Shown one piece after another: positions 10,480 through 18,755 of a stretch of 64,000 nucleotides of DNA. The first letter of the stretch is position 1, and each line of letters opens with the position of its first letter. Position numbers and translations under genes: made by a program. This DNA comes from Gammaproteobacteria bacterium (lineage in GTDB: Bacteria > Pseudomonadota > Gammaproteobacteria > Pseudomonadales > Azotimanducaceae_A). The stretch is from the NCBI GenBank assembly GCA_012960755.1, contig DUAT01000163.1:1-64000 (forward strand), read 5' to 3'. Below the pieces are notes generated by a model, which saw only the letters and a list, made by a program, of their open reading frames with translations, did no database searches and was not told where the DNA came from.

Positions 10480-10565
10480 CTTACATAGATAAGTTGGCGC
10501 AGGCACGCTTGATTCAGTAAACTTCTCTTTTACATTAAAATTATGCAGGTGCATCGAGGCCTCCC

Positions 10566-11147
10566 ATGGTTGAAGTTACAGAAAGAGCGCAGGAATATTT
10601 TGTCGAACTGCTGTCCAAGCAGGAAGCGGCAGATATCGGCATCCGGATCTTTATCACAGATCCTGGTACCCCAATGGCCGAGACTTGTATTGCCTACTGT
10701 AAACCAGGCGAAGAGCAGGACGATGATATCCCGGTTGAGTACAAGGGCTTTACCGGCTGGATTGACAGTCGCAGCCAGACGTTCCTGGAAGATGCCCTGG
10801 TGGATTTTGCGGAAGACAGAATGGGTGGGCAGTTAACCATCAAGGCGCCCAACTCGAAGGTACCGCAGGTATCCGATGACAGTCCCCTGGAGGACAGGAT
10901 CAATTACATACTTCATAGTCAGGTTAATCCTGGTCTGGCTTCACATGGTGGTATGGTTAACCTGGTTGAGATTGTTGATGAGGACATTGCGGTGCTGCAA
11001 TTTGGTGGTGGGTGCCAGGGTTGCGGTATGGTCGATATGACATTGAAAGACGGTGTTGAGAAGACGTTGCTGGAACAATTGCCGCAATTGAAAGCGGTGA
11101 GGGATGTGACGGATCACACGGTTACCGAGAATGCTTTTTATAAATAA
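10566..11147 (+). CDS. nfuA: Fe-S biogenesis protein NfuA
   Basis: This 193-residue protein is the normal NfuA length. The N-terminal half is a degenerate A-type (IscA-like) domain. The C-terminal Nfu domain carries the cluster-binding motif [11 protein letters not shown] with Cys150 and Cys153, equivalent to the conserved pair in E. coli. NfuA carries a 4Fe-4S cluster on a dimer and delivers it to client enzymes, especially under oxidative stress or iron limitation. A GAGG ribosome-binding site precedes the ATG by six bases. It converges on aroF, with a 15-bp inverted repeat between them. Confidence 0.96.
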   Translation: MVEVTERAQEYFVELLSKQEAADIGIRIFITDPGTPMAETCIAYCKPGEEQDDDIPVEYKGFTGWIDSRSQTFLEDALVDFAEDRMGGQLTIKAPNSKVPQVSDDSPLEDRINYILHSQVNPGLASHGGMVNLVEIVDEDIAVLQFGGGCQGCGMVDMTLKDGVEKTLLEQLPQLKAVRDVTDHTVTENAFYK

Positions 11148-11217
11148 GAGGGTGGGTGAAGGAAAGAAATCTGCAACAGATAAAACTCAGCTCAGTTGAG
11201 ATTTTTCTGATCAATCC

Positions 11218-11253
11218 GCGTTGAAAGGAAAGACCTTCCTTTCCTTTCAACGC
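11218..11253. terminator. 15-bp inverted repeat between convergent nfuA and aroF
   Basis: Two perfect 15-base arms (GCGTTGAAAGGAAAG and its complement) flank a 6-base loop. The element lies about 70 bases after the nfuA stop and 80 bases after the aroF stop. There is no U-tract on either side, so it is not a textbook intrinsic terminator. It may still work as a bidirectional transcription barrier or an mRNA-stabilising 3' hairpin. Confidence 0.5.
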
Positions 11254-11333
11254 TACTACCTTCTTATCTCAAAATACTGTTCTAGTCTCAAGCCTTCGTT
11301 GTCTTCCATGGACTCGTGTACGAACTGTTCGGC

Positions 11334-12440
11334 TCAGCCTGTCTTCGCTAACGAGTCCGCCGGGGTGAGGGGCTGTCGATCTGCCAGCACATCTTTGACC
11401 TGGGTCCTGAGACCCCGGATCATTTCCTCGGTCTTTTTCCAGTCGACACAAGCATCGGTTACTGACACGCCATACGCCAGTTTGGATCTGTCTTGAGGGA
11501 TCTTCTGGTTTCCGGCGTGAATGTTACTTTCTATCATGAAGCCGATGACGGAGCGGTTTCCCTGTTTGATTTGCTCGGCAACATCACTCAAGACGTTGGC
11601 TTGCCGTTCATGGTTCTTTTCCGAGTTGGCATGGCTGCAGTCAACCATTACGTTGGCTGCAATACCGGCTTTGAGTAACCGTTGCTCACAGTGGCTGACG
11701 TTCTCTGCATCGTAGTTTGTTGTTCCGCCACCGCCGCGTAAGACAATGTGGGCATGACCATTGCCTTTCGTGTGTATTACTGACACTTCTCCCTGGTGGT
11801 TGATACCCAGGAAGCGATGGGGAGCCGAGACAGATTGTAGTGCATTGATGGCAACCTCAAGACCGCCGTCAGTGCCATTTTTGAAACCCACTGCTGAGGA
11901 TAAACCACTGGCCATTTCTCTGTGGGTCTGGGATTCTGTGGTTCGCGCTCCAATCGCGCTCCAGGCAATCAGATCCTGCAAAAACTGGGGAGAGATGGGG
12001 TCCAGTGCTTCTGTCGATGTCGGCATTCCCATTTCAGACAAGTCTGCCAGCAAATTACGCCCAAGAAAGAGGCCTTCTGAAATGTTGAAGGAATCGTTCA
12101 GGTGTGGGTCATTGATGAAGCCTTTCCAGCCAATGGTGGTCCTGGGTTTTTCGAAGTACACCCGCATCACCAGAAAAAGCGTATCGGACACTTCCTCAGC
12201 CAGGGCTTTTAACCGCCGGGCGTAGTCCAACGCGGCATCTATGTCGTGAATTGAGCAGGGTCCGACAACCAGAAACAAGCGCGGATCCTTGCGATCAATA
12301 ATATTCTTGATCGTTATTCGAGCGTTGGAGACAGTCGCCAGGGCATTTTCAGAAATAGGCACTTTGTGCTTTAACCGCTCCGGTGTTATCAGCTTTTCTT
12401 CACTTAACACGTTTAAGTCATCCACTTTGATCTTGGTCAT
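11334..12440 (-). CDS. aroF: 3-deoxy-7-phosphoheptulonate (DAHP) synthase, AroF type
   Basis: The 368-residue class I DAHP synthase catalyses the first step of the shikimate pathway, from phosphoenolpyruvate and erythrose 4-phosphate. Family motifs include GPCSIHD, RVYFEKPRTT, IGARTTESQTHR and GVSVTDAC. Segments such as TEALDP, PHRFLGIN and MVDCSHANS resemble the tyrosine-sensitive AroF isozyme more than AroG or AroH. I chose the ATG at 12440: the upstream TTG in frame lies at the end of a terminator U-run and adds residues absent from the family. Expression is very likely under attenuation, because an aromatic-rich leader peptide and terminator hairpin lie directly upstream. Confidence 0.93.
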   Translation of the reverse strand: MTKIKVDDLNVLSEEKLITPERLKHKVPISENALATVSNARITIKNIIDRKDPRLFLVVGPCSIHDIDAALDYARRLKALAEEVSDTLFLVMRVYFEKPRTTIGWKGFINDPHLNDSFNISEGLFLGRNLLADLSEMGMPTSTEALDPISPQFLQDLIAWSAIGARTTESQTHREMASGLSSAVGFKNGTDGGLEVAINALQSVSAPHRFLGINHQGEVSVIHTKGNGHAHIVLRGGGGTTNYDAENVSHCEQRLLKAGIAANVMVDCSHANSEKNHERQANVLSDVAEQIKQGNRSVIGFMIESNIHAGNQKIPQDRSKLAYGVSVTDACVDWKKTEEMIRGLRTQVKDVLADRQPLTPADSLAKTG

Positions 12441-12474
12441 TGTCCAGCCCCGCTTTGCGCTGTCTGCTTGATTC

Positions 12475-12533
12475 AAAAAAAAACCCCGGTAGACGACGCC
12501 TATCGGGGTTTCCTGTAGGCGGTTCGACCGCCT
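12475..12533 (-). terminator. aroF transcription attenuator (terminator and antiterminator arms)
   Basis: Read on the minus strand, AAACCCCG (12511-12504) pairs with CGGGGTTT (12488-12481). The stem can extend to about 11 bp and is followed by a run of nine U residues, giving a strong intrinsic terminator 35 bases before the aroF ATG. Just upstream, AGGCGG (12533-12528) pairs with CCGCCT (12522-12517). The same region, CGCCTA (12521-12516), can pair instead with TAGGCG (12501-12496) inside the terminator. These mutually exclusive 1:2, 2:3 and 3:4 pairings are the classic amino-acid attenuator design. Pairings are seen in the sequence; the switch is inferred. Confidence 0.82.
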
Positions 12534-12550
12534 GTTTTGGTTAAAGCGAT

Positions 12551-12601
12551 CTAACTATTATCGAAATAGTAAAAGCCCAGCCAAAAGTAATCTGCACGCA
12601 T
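12551..12601 (-). CDS. Aromatic-rich aroF leader peptide (16 residues)
   Basis: An ATG-to-TAG frame encodes 16 residues, MRADYFWLGFYYFDNS, ending 17 bases before the first arm of the attenuator. Eight of nine consecutive positions from Tyr5 to Phe13 would include Tyr, Phe, Trp, Phe, Tyr, Tyr and Phe, far beyond chance. Ribosome stalling at these codons when charged Phe/Tyr/Trp tRNAs are scarce would favour the antiterminator and aroF transcription. An upstream in-frame ATG at 12658 would give a 35-residue version; neither start has a strong ribosome-binding site. Leader peptides of this kind are well known for aromatic biosynthesis genes, but this exact one was read here. Confidence 0.8.
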   Translation of the reverse strand: MRADYFWLGFYYFDNS

Positions 12602-12701
12602 GGTGTCAGATCTAGCCGGGGCTGAGTGTGTAAATCGCTTTGTCATATTCTTATTCATCGCGGTTATCATAACGTCAGAATTCCACCTTGCAAGTGTTTT
12701 C

Positions 12702-12892
12702 TCATTTGGTCAGATAAACCACATCCGCATCGTTGAAGTCACGCAAGCTGGAAACGATGACAGTTTGGCCTTCGGTTAGACCAGACAGTGCCTCAACACG
12801 GCTGACACTGATCATGTCTATTTCGACTCACGCCGGGCAGCAATTTGCGCAAGATCAACTTTTTGCTGGTTCCCCAGGTCAGTTTTTCTAGC
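12702..12892 (-). pseudogene. Remnant of an HlyD/MacA-type membrane fusion protein
   Basis: The minus strand of 12827-12702 reads as 41 residues that resemble the C-terminal end of efflux adaptor proteins (VEALSGLTEGQTVIV followed by FNDADVVYLTK and a stop). Just upstream, in another frame, 12892-12831 reads as a coiled-coil-like piece (KTDLGNQQKVDLAQIAARRE). The two pieces are out of frame and the rest of the gene is absent. This indicates a decayed, internally deleted remnant of an ABC or RND exporter operon. The family call is by eye from short segments. Confidence 0.5.
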
Positions 12893-13017
12893 CTGGATCT
12901 GTTGCCGTTTTTAACTGATTCGACAAAAATAGTTTTAACAACAATGGTTTGACATTACCGCCCAGCTGCATACCATGCGTTTTGGAATTTAACTGCATGA
13001 TGTAAGGAACTTGTCTG

Positions 13018-13782
13018 GTGGAGCTGGATCTTTCCATAGCTGGTATTGCCGCTCTGTTAATAGCTGGCCTGATTGCCGGTTTTATCAATACCCTGGCGGG
13101 GGGCGGCTCAATGCTCACCTTACCTGCCTTAATGATGATGGGAATGCCTGCGGATATAGCCAATGCGACCAACCGTGTTGGCGTGTTGCTGCAGTCGCTG
13201 GTGGCAGTGAAAGGATTCAGGAAGTACGATCGTCTTGATTCAGCTGCGATTGTTCCAATGCTTGCTCCAACACTGGTTGGGGCCGTGTTGGGTGCATTGA
13301 TGGCATCGTATCTGCCGGTCTGGCTTTTAAAACCCACCTTGTTGGGGAGCATGATAGCGATGGCACTGGTGATGTTGATCCGTCCGGACATGGTTGCGCC
13401 TGCCGATGGGACCTCCGCATTGAGTGTCAGGGAGAAGCCAGCCGCAGCCTTTGGGTTGTTTTTTGCTGGCGTCTATGGTGGTTTTGTCCAGGCCGGGGTT
13501 GGATTTATATTACTGGCAGCGCTGGCAGGTGGCTTACGCTATGATCTGGTTCGGGCAAACGCATTAAAAATGGTAGCCACGGCGGTACTGAGTGTTGTTG
13601 CCCTGTTCATCTTTATCGCCCGGGACCAGGTATATTGGATACCGGGGCTTATTTTAGCCGCGGGCACAATGGTGGGCGCGTCGGTTAGTGTTCGATTCGC
13701 GATCAACGTGTCACAGACCACTCTAAAATGGTTACTTTTTGTTATGGTTTGTATTACCTGTGGTGGTGCCTTGTTTTTGTAA
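13018..13782 (+). CDS. TauE/SafE family sulfite or sulfonate exporter-like permease
   Basis: This 254-residue membrane protein has about eight hydrophobic segments in two related halves. The N-terminal motif is GFINTLAGGGSMLTLPALM (about residues 22-40), and GVYGGFVQAGVGFILL begins the second half. Both are diagnostic for TauE/SafE (DUF81) permeases, which move sulfite, sulfoacetate or related organic anions. The start is a GTG about ten bases after an AAGGA ribosome-binding site. It is followed 26 bases later by glnS on the same strand. The substrate is not readable; a sulfite reductase is encoded 9 kb away, which may be coincidence. Confidence 0.85.
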   Translation: MELDLSIAGIAALLIAGLIAGFINTLAGGGSMLTLPALMMMGMPADIANATNRVGVLLQSLVAVKGFRKYDRLDSAAIVPMLAPTLVGAVLGALMASYLPVWLLKPTLLGSMIAMALVMLIRPDMVAPADGTSALSVREKPAAAFGLFFAGVYGGFVQAGVGFILLAALAGGLRYDLVRANALKMVATAVLSVVALFIFIARDQVYWIPGLILAAGTMVGASVSVRFAINVSQTTLKWLLFVMVCITCGGALFL

Positions 13783-13808
13783 TAACTTACTGAGTTTAAG
13801 TGAACTAA

Positions 13809-15488
13809 ATGTCGGAAGATCCTGAAAAATATCCATCTAATTTCATCCGAAACATCATCGAAAAGGATGTCGCGGACAACAGGAACAGCGGTAACGTGGT
13901 TACCCGCTTTCCGCCGGAGCCCAATGGTTATCTACACATCGGCCATGCGAAGGCGATCTGCCTGAGTTTTGGTGTCGCCAGGGAGTTTGGCGGTGTCACC
14001 TACCTGCGATTTGATGACACCAACCCGGTGAAAGAAGACACTCGCTATATTGATGCCATCAAGGAAGATATTTCCTGGCTTGGATTTGAGTGGCGCGAAG
14101 TCCGTAATGCGTCGGATTACTTTGAGCAACTTTACCAGTTTGCAGAAAACCTGATTAAGCAAGGTAAGGCTTATGTCGATTCCAGCAGTGCCGAAGAAAT
14201 CCGGGTAAACAGGGGCACGTTGACTTCTGCCGGTAAAGAGAGCGCTGACAGAAGTCGGACAATTGACGAAAATCTTGATCTGTTTCGCCGTATGCGTGCC
14301 GGAGAGTTTGAAGACGGAGCGCAGGTCCTGCGACTCAAAATCGACATGGCATCACCCAACATTAATATGCGGGATCCTGCGATCTACAGGATCCTTCATA
14401 CCGAGCATCATCAAACCGGTGACACCTGGTGCATCTATCCCTTGTATGACTACACCCATTGCATTTCAGATTCATTGGAGGGCATCACCCATTCGTTGTG
14501 CGATCTCAGTTTTGAAGACCATCGCCCTTTGTATGACTGGGTACTGGATGAATTGAAAATGAACTGTCATCCGCAGCAAATCGAATTCTCGCGACTCAAT
14601 TTGCAGTACACCGTGATGAGCAAGCGTAAATTAAAACAACTCGTCGAAGAGAAGCTGGTGGATGACTGGGACGACCCGCGCTTGCCGACAATTGCAGGTT
14701 TAAGGCGCAAGGGGTACACACCCGCGTCCATTCGCGACTTTTGCCGCCGCATAGGCGTGACCAAGAGTGACAATAATGTAGAACTGGCATTGCTGGAGAG
14801 TTGCATCAGGGATGATCTGGGAGATACAGCACCGCGAGTCATGGGCGTACTGAACCCGCTAAAGCTGGTACTGGAAAATTACCCTGAAGACAAGACAGAG
14901 GAACTGACCGTTGCCAATCACCCGAAAGATGAATCCATGGGGACGCGTAAGCTGTGTTTTTCCCGTGAAATCTACATCGACAGGGAGGATTTTCGCGAAG
15001 CAGCCAATCGCAAGTACAAACGACTGGTCGCAGGTGGTGAGGTCCGGTTGAGATATGGCTACGTGATTAAGGCCAATGAAGTTATCAAGGATGAACAGGG
15101 CAACATCATCGAACTGCGCTGCAGTTATGATCCGGACACCCTGGGTAAGAATCCGGAAGGGCGAAAGGTCAGGGGGGTCATCCACTGGGTGTCTGTGCAA
15201 CATGCGTTGCCCGCCGAAGTGAGATTGTATGAACCTTTGTTTACCGTCGATTTTCCCGATGCGTCTGATGAGGACTATCATGACCTGATAAATCCGACAT
15301 CCCTGACCGTTAAACAAGCCTTCGTTGAGCAAAGCCTGAAAGAGGCGACTATCGAGCAGCGGTTTCAATTCGAGCGGGAAGGGTACTTCTGTATTGATCG
15401 CAAGCATTCAAAAACTGACGCACTGGTTTTCAACCAAATCGTCGGCCTGCGTGATTCATGGGCGAAAATAGAAAAATCATCCTCTTAA
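13809..15488 (+). CDS. glnS: Glutaminyl-tRNA synthetase
   Basis: The 559-residue class I aminoacyl-tRNA synthetase charges tRNA-Gln with glutamine. The catalytic Rossmann fold shows the first signature [14 protein letters not shown] near residue 40. The KMSKS-like loop appears as VMSKRKL near residue 268. The anticodon-binding beta-barrels fill the C-terminal third. Motifs such as FDDTNP and [10 protein letters not shown] distinguish GlnRS from bacterial GluRS. Length matches E. coli GlnS (554). The ATG start sits 26 bases after the TauE-like gene. Confidence 0.97.
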   Translation: MSEDPEKYPSNFIRNIIEKDVADNRNSGNVVTRFPPEPNGYLHIGHAKAICLSFGVAREFGGVTYLRFDDTNPVKEDTRYIDAIKEDISWLGFEWREVRNASDYFEQLYQFAENLIKQGKAYVDSSSAEEIRVNRGTLTSAGKESADRSRTIDENLDLFRRMRAGEFEDGAQVLRLKIDMASPNINMRDPAIYRILHTEHHQTGDTWCIYPLYDYTHCISDSLEGITHSLCDLSFEDHRPLYDWVLDELKMNCHPQQIEFSRLNLQYTVMSKRKLKQLVEEKLVDDWDDPRLPTIAGLRRKGYTPASIRDFCRRIGVTKSDNNVELALLESCIRDDLGDTAPRVMGVLNPLKLVLENYPEDKTEELTVANHPKDESMGTRKLCFSREIYIDREDFREAANRKYKRLVAGGEVRLRYGYVIKANEVIKDEQGNIIELRCSYDPDTLGKNPEGRKVRGVIHWVSVQHALPAEVRLYEPLFTVDFPDASDEDYHDLINPTSLTVKQAFVEQSLKEATIEQRFQFEREGYFCIDRKHSKTDALVFNQIVGLRDSWAKIEKSSS

Positions 15489-15518
15489 ATACTCTTAACT
15501 AAAGAAGGAGAGTTACCA

Positions 15519-16370
15519 ATGAAGTTTGGATTAATACCCGTCAATATCGGCGTACAGTCAACGGAACAAATGATTGGCCTTGCGCAGCTTGCAGAGAGTC
15601 GTGACTTTGAATCGGTCTGGACCTTCGAACATGTGATCATTCCGATGGATTACCAGTCAAAATATCCCTACAACGAATCTGGCAAGATGGGCGCGGATCC
15701 CGAGGCAAATCTTATCGACCCGCTTATTGCACTGGCGGCAATTGCCAGCCAGACCACGACGCTGCGACTGGGTACCGGGGTCAATATTCTCTCCCAGGTT
15801 AATCCCCTTTATATGGCAAAACAGGCGGCGAGTCTGGATATGATCTCGAACGGCCGGTTTATGTTGGGTGTGGGCATTGGCTGGCTGCGGGAAGAGTTTG
15901 AAGCCCTGGGTGTCCCTTACGAAAAACGTGGTGCGAGATTTGATGACTATGTTACCGCGATCCGAAAAGTCTGGTCCGGGGACGTGGTCGAGCACCAGAG
16001 TGAATTTGTCAGCTGGTCCAATTTCAAAAGTTATCCGATTCCTGTCCAGAATCCCATGCCCGTAGTCATGGGTGGTATCAAGGGGAAGATCCATGAGCGT
16101 ATTGCTAAACACGGCAACGGCTGGTTTGCACCGACGACGGATATCAGCGAGCTCACCGGTCATATGGACAAGATCAAAACCTGCTGTGACAGCATTGACC
16201 GTGATTTCGCGGAGATTGAGATTACCTGCATGTGGCCAGGATTTGGTGGCAAGGAAGCCGTGCAGGGATTGGCAGATGCAGGTGTTCACCGATTGGTTGT
16301 TCCCCTGATGGCACTGGGTGAAGATCCTGTCGCTGGGATCAACAAGCTTGCGGACGATGTCATTGCCTGA
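15519..16370 (+). CDS. LLM-class (luciferase-like) flavin oxidoreductase
   Basis: The 283-residue protein is a TIM-barrel luciferase-like monooxygenase of the kind often labelled F420-dependent. Features include the N-terminal strand FGLIPVNIG, the block LRLGTGVNILSQVNP, the GRFMLGVGIGWLREEFEALG segment, and PVVMGGIKGKIHERIAKHGNGW. Such enzymes use FMN or F420 to oxidise varied organic substrates; gammaproteobacteria usually lack F420 or have little of it, so FMN is also possible. A strong AAGGAG ribosome-binding site lies before the ATG. It is followed 30 bases later by a PLP enzyme on the same strand, perhaps one operon. Substrate unknown. Confidence 0.82.
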   Translation: MKFGLIPVNIGVQSTEQMIGLAQLAESRDFESVWTFEHVIIPMDYQSKYPYNESGKMGADPEANLIDPLIALAAIASQTTTLRLGTGVNILSQVNPLYMAKQAASLDMISNGRFMLGVGIGWLREEFEALGVPYEKRGARFDDYVTAIRKVWSGDVVEHQSEFVSWSNFKSYPIPVQNPMPVVMGGIKGKIHERIAKHGNGWFAPTTDISELTGHMDKIKTCCDSIDRDFAEIEITCMWPGFGGKEAVQGLADAGVHRLVVPLMALGEDPVAGINKLADDVIA

Positions 16371-16400
16371 CCTGCGCATGATCAGCAATGTGAAGGTGTT

Positions 16401-17351
16401 ATGACGGTGAGCCTGACCATAGACATAGAGACGATCAGGTTAGCGCACGAGAGGATCAGACCCTACGTTCATCTAACGCCTGTGCTGACCAGCAATCTCC
16501 TCAACGAGCTTGCAGGGGCGCAGCTTTTTTTTAAGGCTGAACACCTGCAGCGAGTCGGTGCTTTCAAGATGCGTGGCGCGGTGAATGTGGTTTTTTCTCT
16601 CGACCCGACAGAGGCAGAAAATGGTGTTGCCACCCATTCCTCGGGAAATCATGGTGCCGCTTTATCCTGTGCAGCCGGTTTGCGAGGAATACCCGCATTT
16701 ATCGTGGTTCCGGCGAATGCAAACCAGGTCAAGAAAGACGCGATACGATCCTATGGCGGTAAAATTATCGAGTGCGAGTCAACGCTTGCAGCCCGCCAGA
16801 AAACGTTAAACGAAGTCGTGGCTGAAACCCATGCGCTGTTTGTTCCGCCTTATGATGATGCAGGGATTATTTGCGGCCAGGGCACCGCCGCACTCGAATT
16901 GCTTGATGCGGTTCCTGATCTGGATTCGTTGATAACACCCGTCGGTGGTGGCGGTCTGTTAGCAGGGTCAGCCACGGCCGCAAAAGGCCTCGGTGAAACA
17001 GGTGTCTATGGCGCCGAACCGGAACAGGCGGACGATGCCTATCGTTCGTTCAAAAGCGGCGTCCGGGTGACCGAGCATACGCCTGAGACGATGGCCGATG
17101 GATTGCAAACCACGCTGGGGGCATTGAATTTTGAAATCGTGCGGGAAAAGGTGGATGACATTCTGCTTGTCAGTGAGACAGAAATTGTCAGTGCAATGCG
17201 ACTTATCTGGACTCGAATGAAACAGGTGGTTGAACCCTCGTCAGCCGTCACACTTGCCGCTGTGCTGAGAAATCCAGACACCTTCAGGAATAAAAAAGTA
17301 GGCCTGATCCTCACAGGAGGCAATGTCGATCTGGATCACCTGCCTTTTTGA
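16401..17351 (+). CDS. PLP-dependent threonine/serine dehydratase-like enzyme
   Basis: The 316-residue fold-type II PLP enzyme resembles catabolic threonine dehydratase and serine racemase. The PLP-binding lysine is Lys56 in FKMRGA. The cofactor-ring loop SSGNHG is at 80-85, and the phosphate-binding glycine loop is GGGGLLAG near 185. Length fits the short form without the regulatory ACT domain of biosynthetic IlvA. Likely reactions are deamination of threonine or serine to a 2-oxoacid, or racemisation or dehydration of a hydroxyamino acid such as 3-hydroxyaspartate. The gene follows an LLM oxidoreductase by 30 bases. Exact substrate cannot be fixed from motifs. Confidence 0.85.
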   Translation: MTVSLTIDIETIRLAHERIRPYVHLTPVLTSNLLNELAGAQLFFKAEHLQRVGAFKMRGAVNVVFSLDPTEAENGVATHSSGNHGAALSCAAGLRGIPAFIVVPANANQVKKDAIRSYGGKIIECESTLAARQKTLNEVVAETHALFVPPYDDAGIICGQGTAALELLDAVPDLDSLITPVGGGGLLAGSATAAKGLGETGVYGAEPEQADDAYRSFKSGVRVTEHTPETMADGLQTTLGALNFEIVREKVDDILLVSETEIVSAMRLIWTRMKQVVEPSSAVTLAAVLRNPDTFRNKKVGLILTGGNVDLDHLPF

Positions 17352-17431
17352 CGACAGAATCTGCATGTCTGTCTGGCGGCGATTCCCGATGGACTGCTCG
17401 GTACATTGCGACAGATTCTGCAGGAAACTGT

Positions 17432-17656
17432 TTAACCGCGATTCCTGATGATATCAGGGATCTCTCCCGGCTCCGGAAACCGGTGCAGACTGTACTTGGA
17501 AAACAGCAATTCTCCGTCGACCACAACGTCGAATATCCCGTTGCCTTCACCTGACAGTGTTGCTTTCACGCCAAAATCTGATTCCAGTTCCGCCGCCAGA
17601 CTGGCCGCGTTGGGTTTGTAATTTCACTGTGCGCAGTAGTGTATCTCGACATTCAT
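17432..17656 (-). CDS. SelW-like (Rdx/SelT-SelW-SelH family) selenoprotein with in-frame UGA
   Basis: Reading through one UGA gives 74 residues with the SelW thioredoxin-like pattern. It starts MNVEIHYCAQ, then U at codon 11 (17626-17624), and continues to GIFDVVVDGELLFSKYSLHRFPEPGEI, the usual second half of the family. The redox motif is therefore C8-A-Q-U11, where homologues have CxxC or CxxU. The coding quality continues on both sides of the UGA and the frame ends at a normal TAA. A SECIS-like hairpin starts 15 bases after the UGA. The frame follows a protease gene and a broken glyoxalase gene on the same strand. The family is a redox protein of uncertain partners. A standard caller would miss this gene, since only UGA recoding makes it whole. 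Confidence 0.85.
17591..17609 (-). promoter_or_regulatory. Bacterial SECIS-like stem-loop after the SelW UGA
   Basis: Counting the U of the UGA as 1, nucleotides 18-24 (CGCGGCC) pair with 30-36 (GGCGGCG). They form six base pairs with a single G-G mismatch around the loop AGUCU. The apical loop lies about 22-27 bases from the UGA, close to the position of the loop in the E. coli fdhF SECIS, which also presents a GGUCU-type loop. Position, stem and loop together support SelB-dependent selenocysteine insertion. The pairing is seen; function is inferred. Confidence 0.65.
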
Positions 17657-17676
17657 GTTGATCTCTCTCAGTTTGG

Positions 17677-17930
17677 TTAGGATGTAGATGAAGCAGTAGC
17701 GGGTTTGTGAAACTCGATGACGTTGTCGGCAGGTTCAGCTTTATGTTATCAGAGCCATTCAGGATGAAATTGATATTAACACCTGAGGGATGTTCCATTA
17801 TCGCAACGGGTTCAGGTCCGACGGGTCCGACAATAAACTCGAAGCCGAGCTTTTCGTAAAATTCCCGGGTGATCCCAAGGTGGCTCACCCGTAGGCCAAC
17901 ATGATTGATTCCCGTGATTTCTTTCATCAA
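17677..17930 (-). pseudogene. Internally deleted glyoxalase/VOC-family gene
   Basis: The first 60 codons read as a typical vicinal-oxygen-chelate protein (MKEITGINHVGLRVSHLG, then FYEKLGFEFIVGPVGPEPVAIMEHP and VNINFILNGSDN). The sequence then jumps, in another frame, to PADNVIEFHKP, the normal C-terminal end of such proteins, and stops at 17677. About 60-70 codons of the middle are missing and the join is out of frame. In the original frame the ORF runs on into the SelW-like gene as non-family sequence. A clean small deletion is the simplest explanation. The gene sits between a membrane protease gene and the SelW-like gene. Confidence 0.7.
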
Positions 17931-17949
17931 ACAACGACCCTCGACGGTG

Positions 17950-18591
17950 TTAAATCACAACCAGCCACAGGGCCGCACCGGTTAAATAGCCAAACACCTG
18001 GCCCCGGTCCCCGGCACCGCTGTTGAGTTGATTGTTAAGTTCCGTTTGCGGATCACCACCCTGCAGGGTACGCATAATGACGGGTATCTCGAACACACAA
18101 ACGCTGATAGCCCTGGCAACAACGATCGCCAGCAGGGTGACCCGGCCAGCGTTGTCCAAAGGTACCAGTAAAAATACCAGGAAAACCAGCAGCCAGTTGC
18201 CAATGGGACCCCCGAGACTCATGGAGATAAACTGACGCCTGCTGTTCTTCTCGAAGTTAAAGCCAAACAGAAACTGATTTTTTATCTCTCGAACCATGGG
18301 CGAGTAGGATTTTGAGATTCTGGCTCCGGCGAAGTGCCCCCATTCATGGAATATGACAGCCAGAAATGATCCGGCGACCAGTGCATTGATGATGCTGACA
18401 ATATTGGCTATCAGCAGATCCGTGGTTACGAACCATGTGTCCGCAGCGGCCCAGAGCGTAATCAAAGCCAGGGCGGCAATGCCGTGGTACTTTCCTGCCT
18501 GCCTGAACCGCTGCCAGTCCGACATTTTTGGCGCCGTACCGGAAGCTGTGCTTTGTATCTCAGTTGTTGTAGTGGTTGCGGCTTCAGACAT
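17950..18591 (-). CDS. Membrane zinc metalloprotease, M50-like
   Basis: This 213-residue membrane protein has about five hydrophobic segments. One contains the zinc-protease motif HEWGH (His82, Glu83, His86) embedded in AVIFHEWGHFAGAR. A later segment, SLGGPIGNWLLVFLVFL, resembles the second conserved region of site-2 proteases, though no clear NxxPxPxxDG motif is present. It could cleave membrane proteins, or could be an M50-like homologue of other function. It is the first gene of a minus-strand group with the broken VOC gene and the SelW-like selenoprotein, 20 bases apart. The N-terminus is Thr/Ser-rich and probably cytoplasmic. Confidence 0.72.
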   Translation of the reverse strand: MSEAATTTTTEIQSTASGTAPKMSDWQRFRQAGKYHGIAALALITLWAAADTWFVTTDLLIANIVSIINALVAGSFLAVIFHEWGHFAGARISKSYSPMVREIKNQFLFGFNFEKNSRRQFISMSLGGPIGNWLLVFLVFLLVPLDNAGRVTLLAIVVARAISVCVFEIPVIMRTLQGGDPQTELNNQLNSGAGDRGQVFGYLTGAALWLVVI

Positions 18592-18755
18592 GGATCTACC
18601 CCTGATGGTGGTATAGGGGATTATTGCATAGTCGGGCAGGGACTATCGAGGGCGGGACGATTCAGGCTAGGGAGTATCGTGACACTGGAATGAAACTCTT
18701 GTTCATTATGAGTTATTGCGGTTTTAATTCACGGGTCACACGGTTAGAATTCGCT

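Noticed and set aside
10303..10565. Cobalamin or SAH riboswitch before metH
   Set aside because: No GCCACTG B12 box and no SAH-type core could be found on the metH strand.
12888..13391. 167-residue minus-strand frame across the TauE-like gene start
   Set aside because: It is a shadow of the TauE-like gene; the sequence has no recognisable domain.
15657..16388. 243-residue open frame antisense to the LLM oxidoreductase gene
   Set aside because: It lies wholly opposite a well-supported gene, has no family resemblance and reflects that gene's codon pattern.
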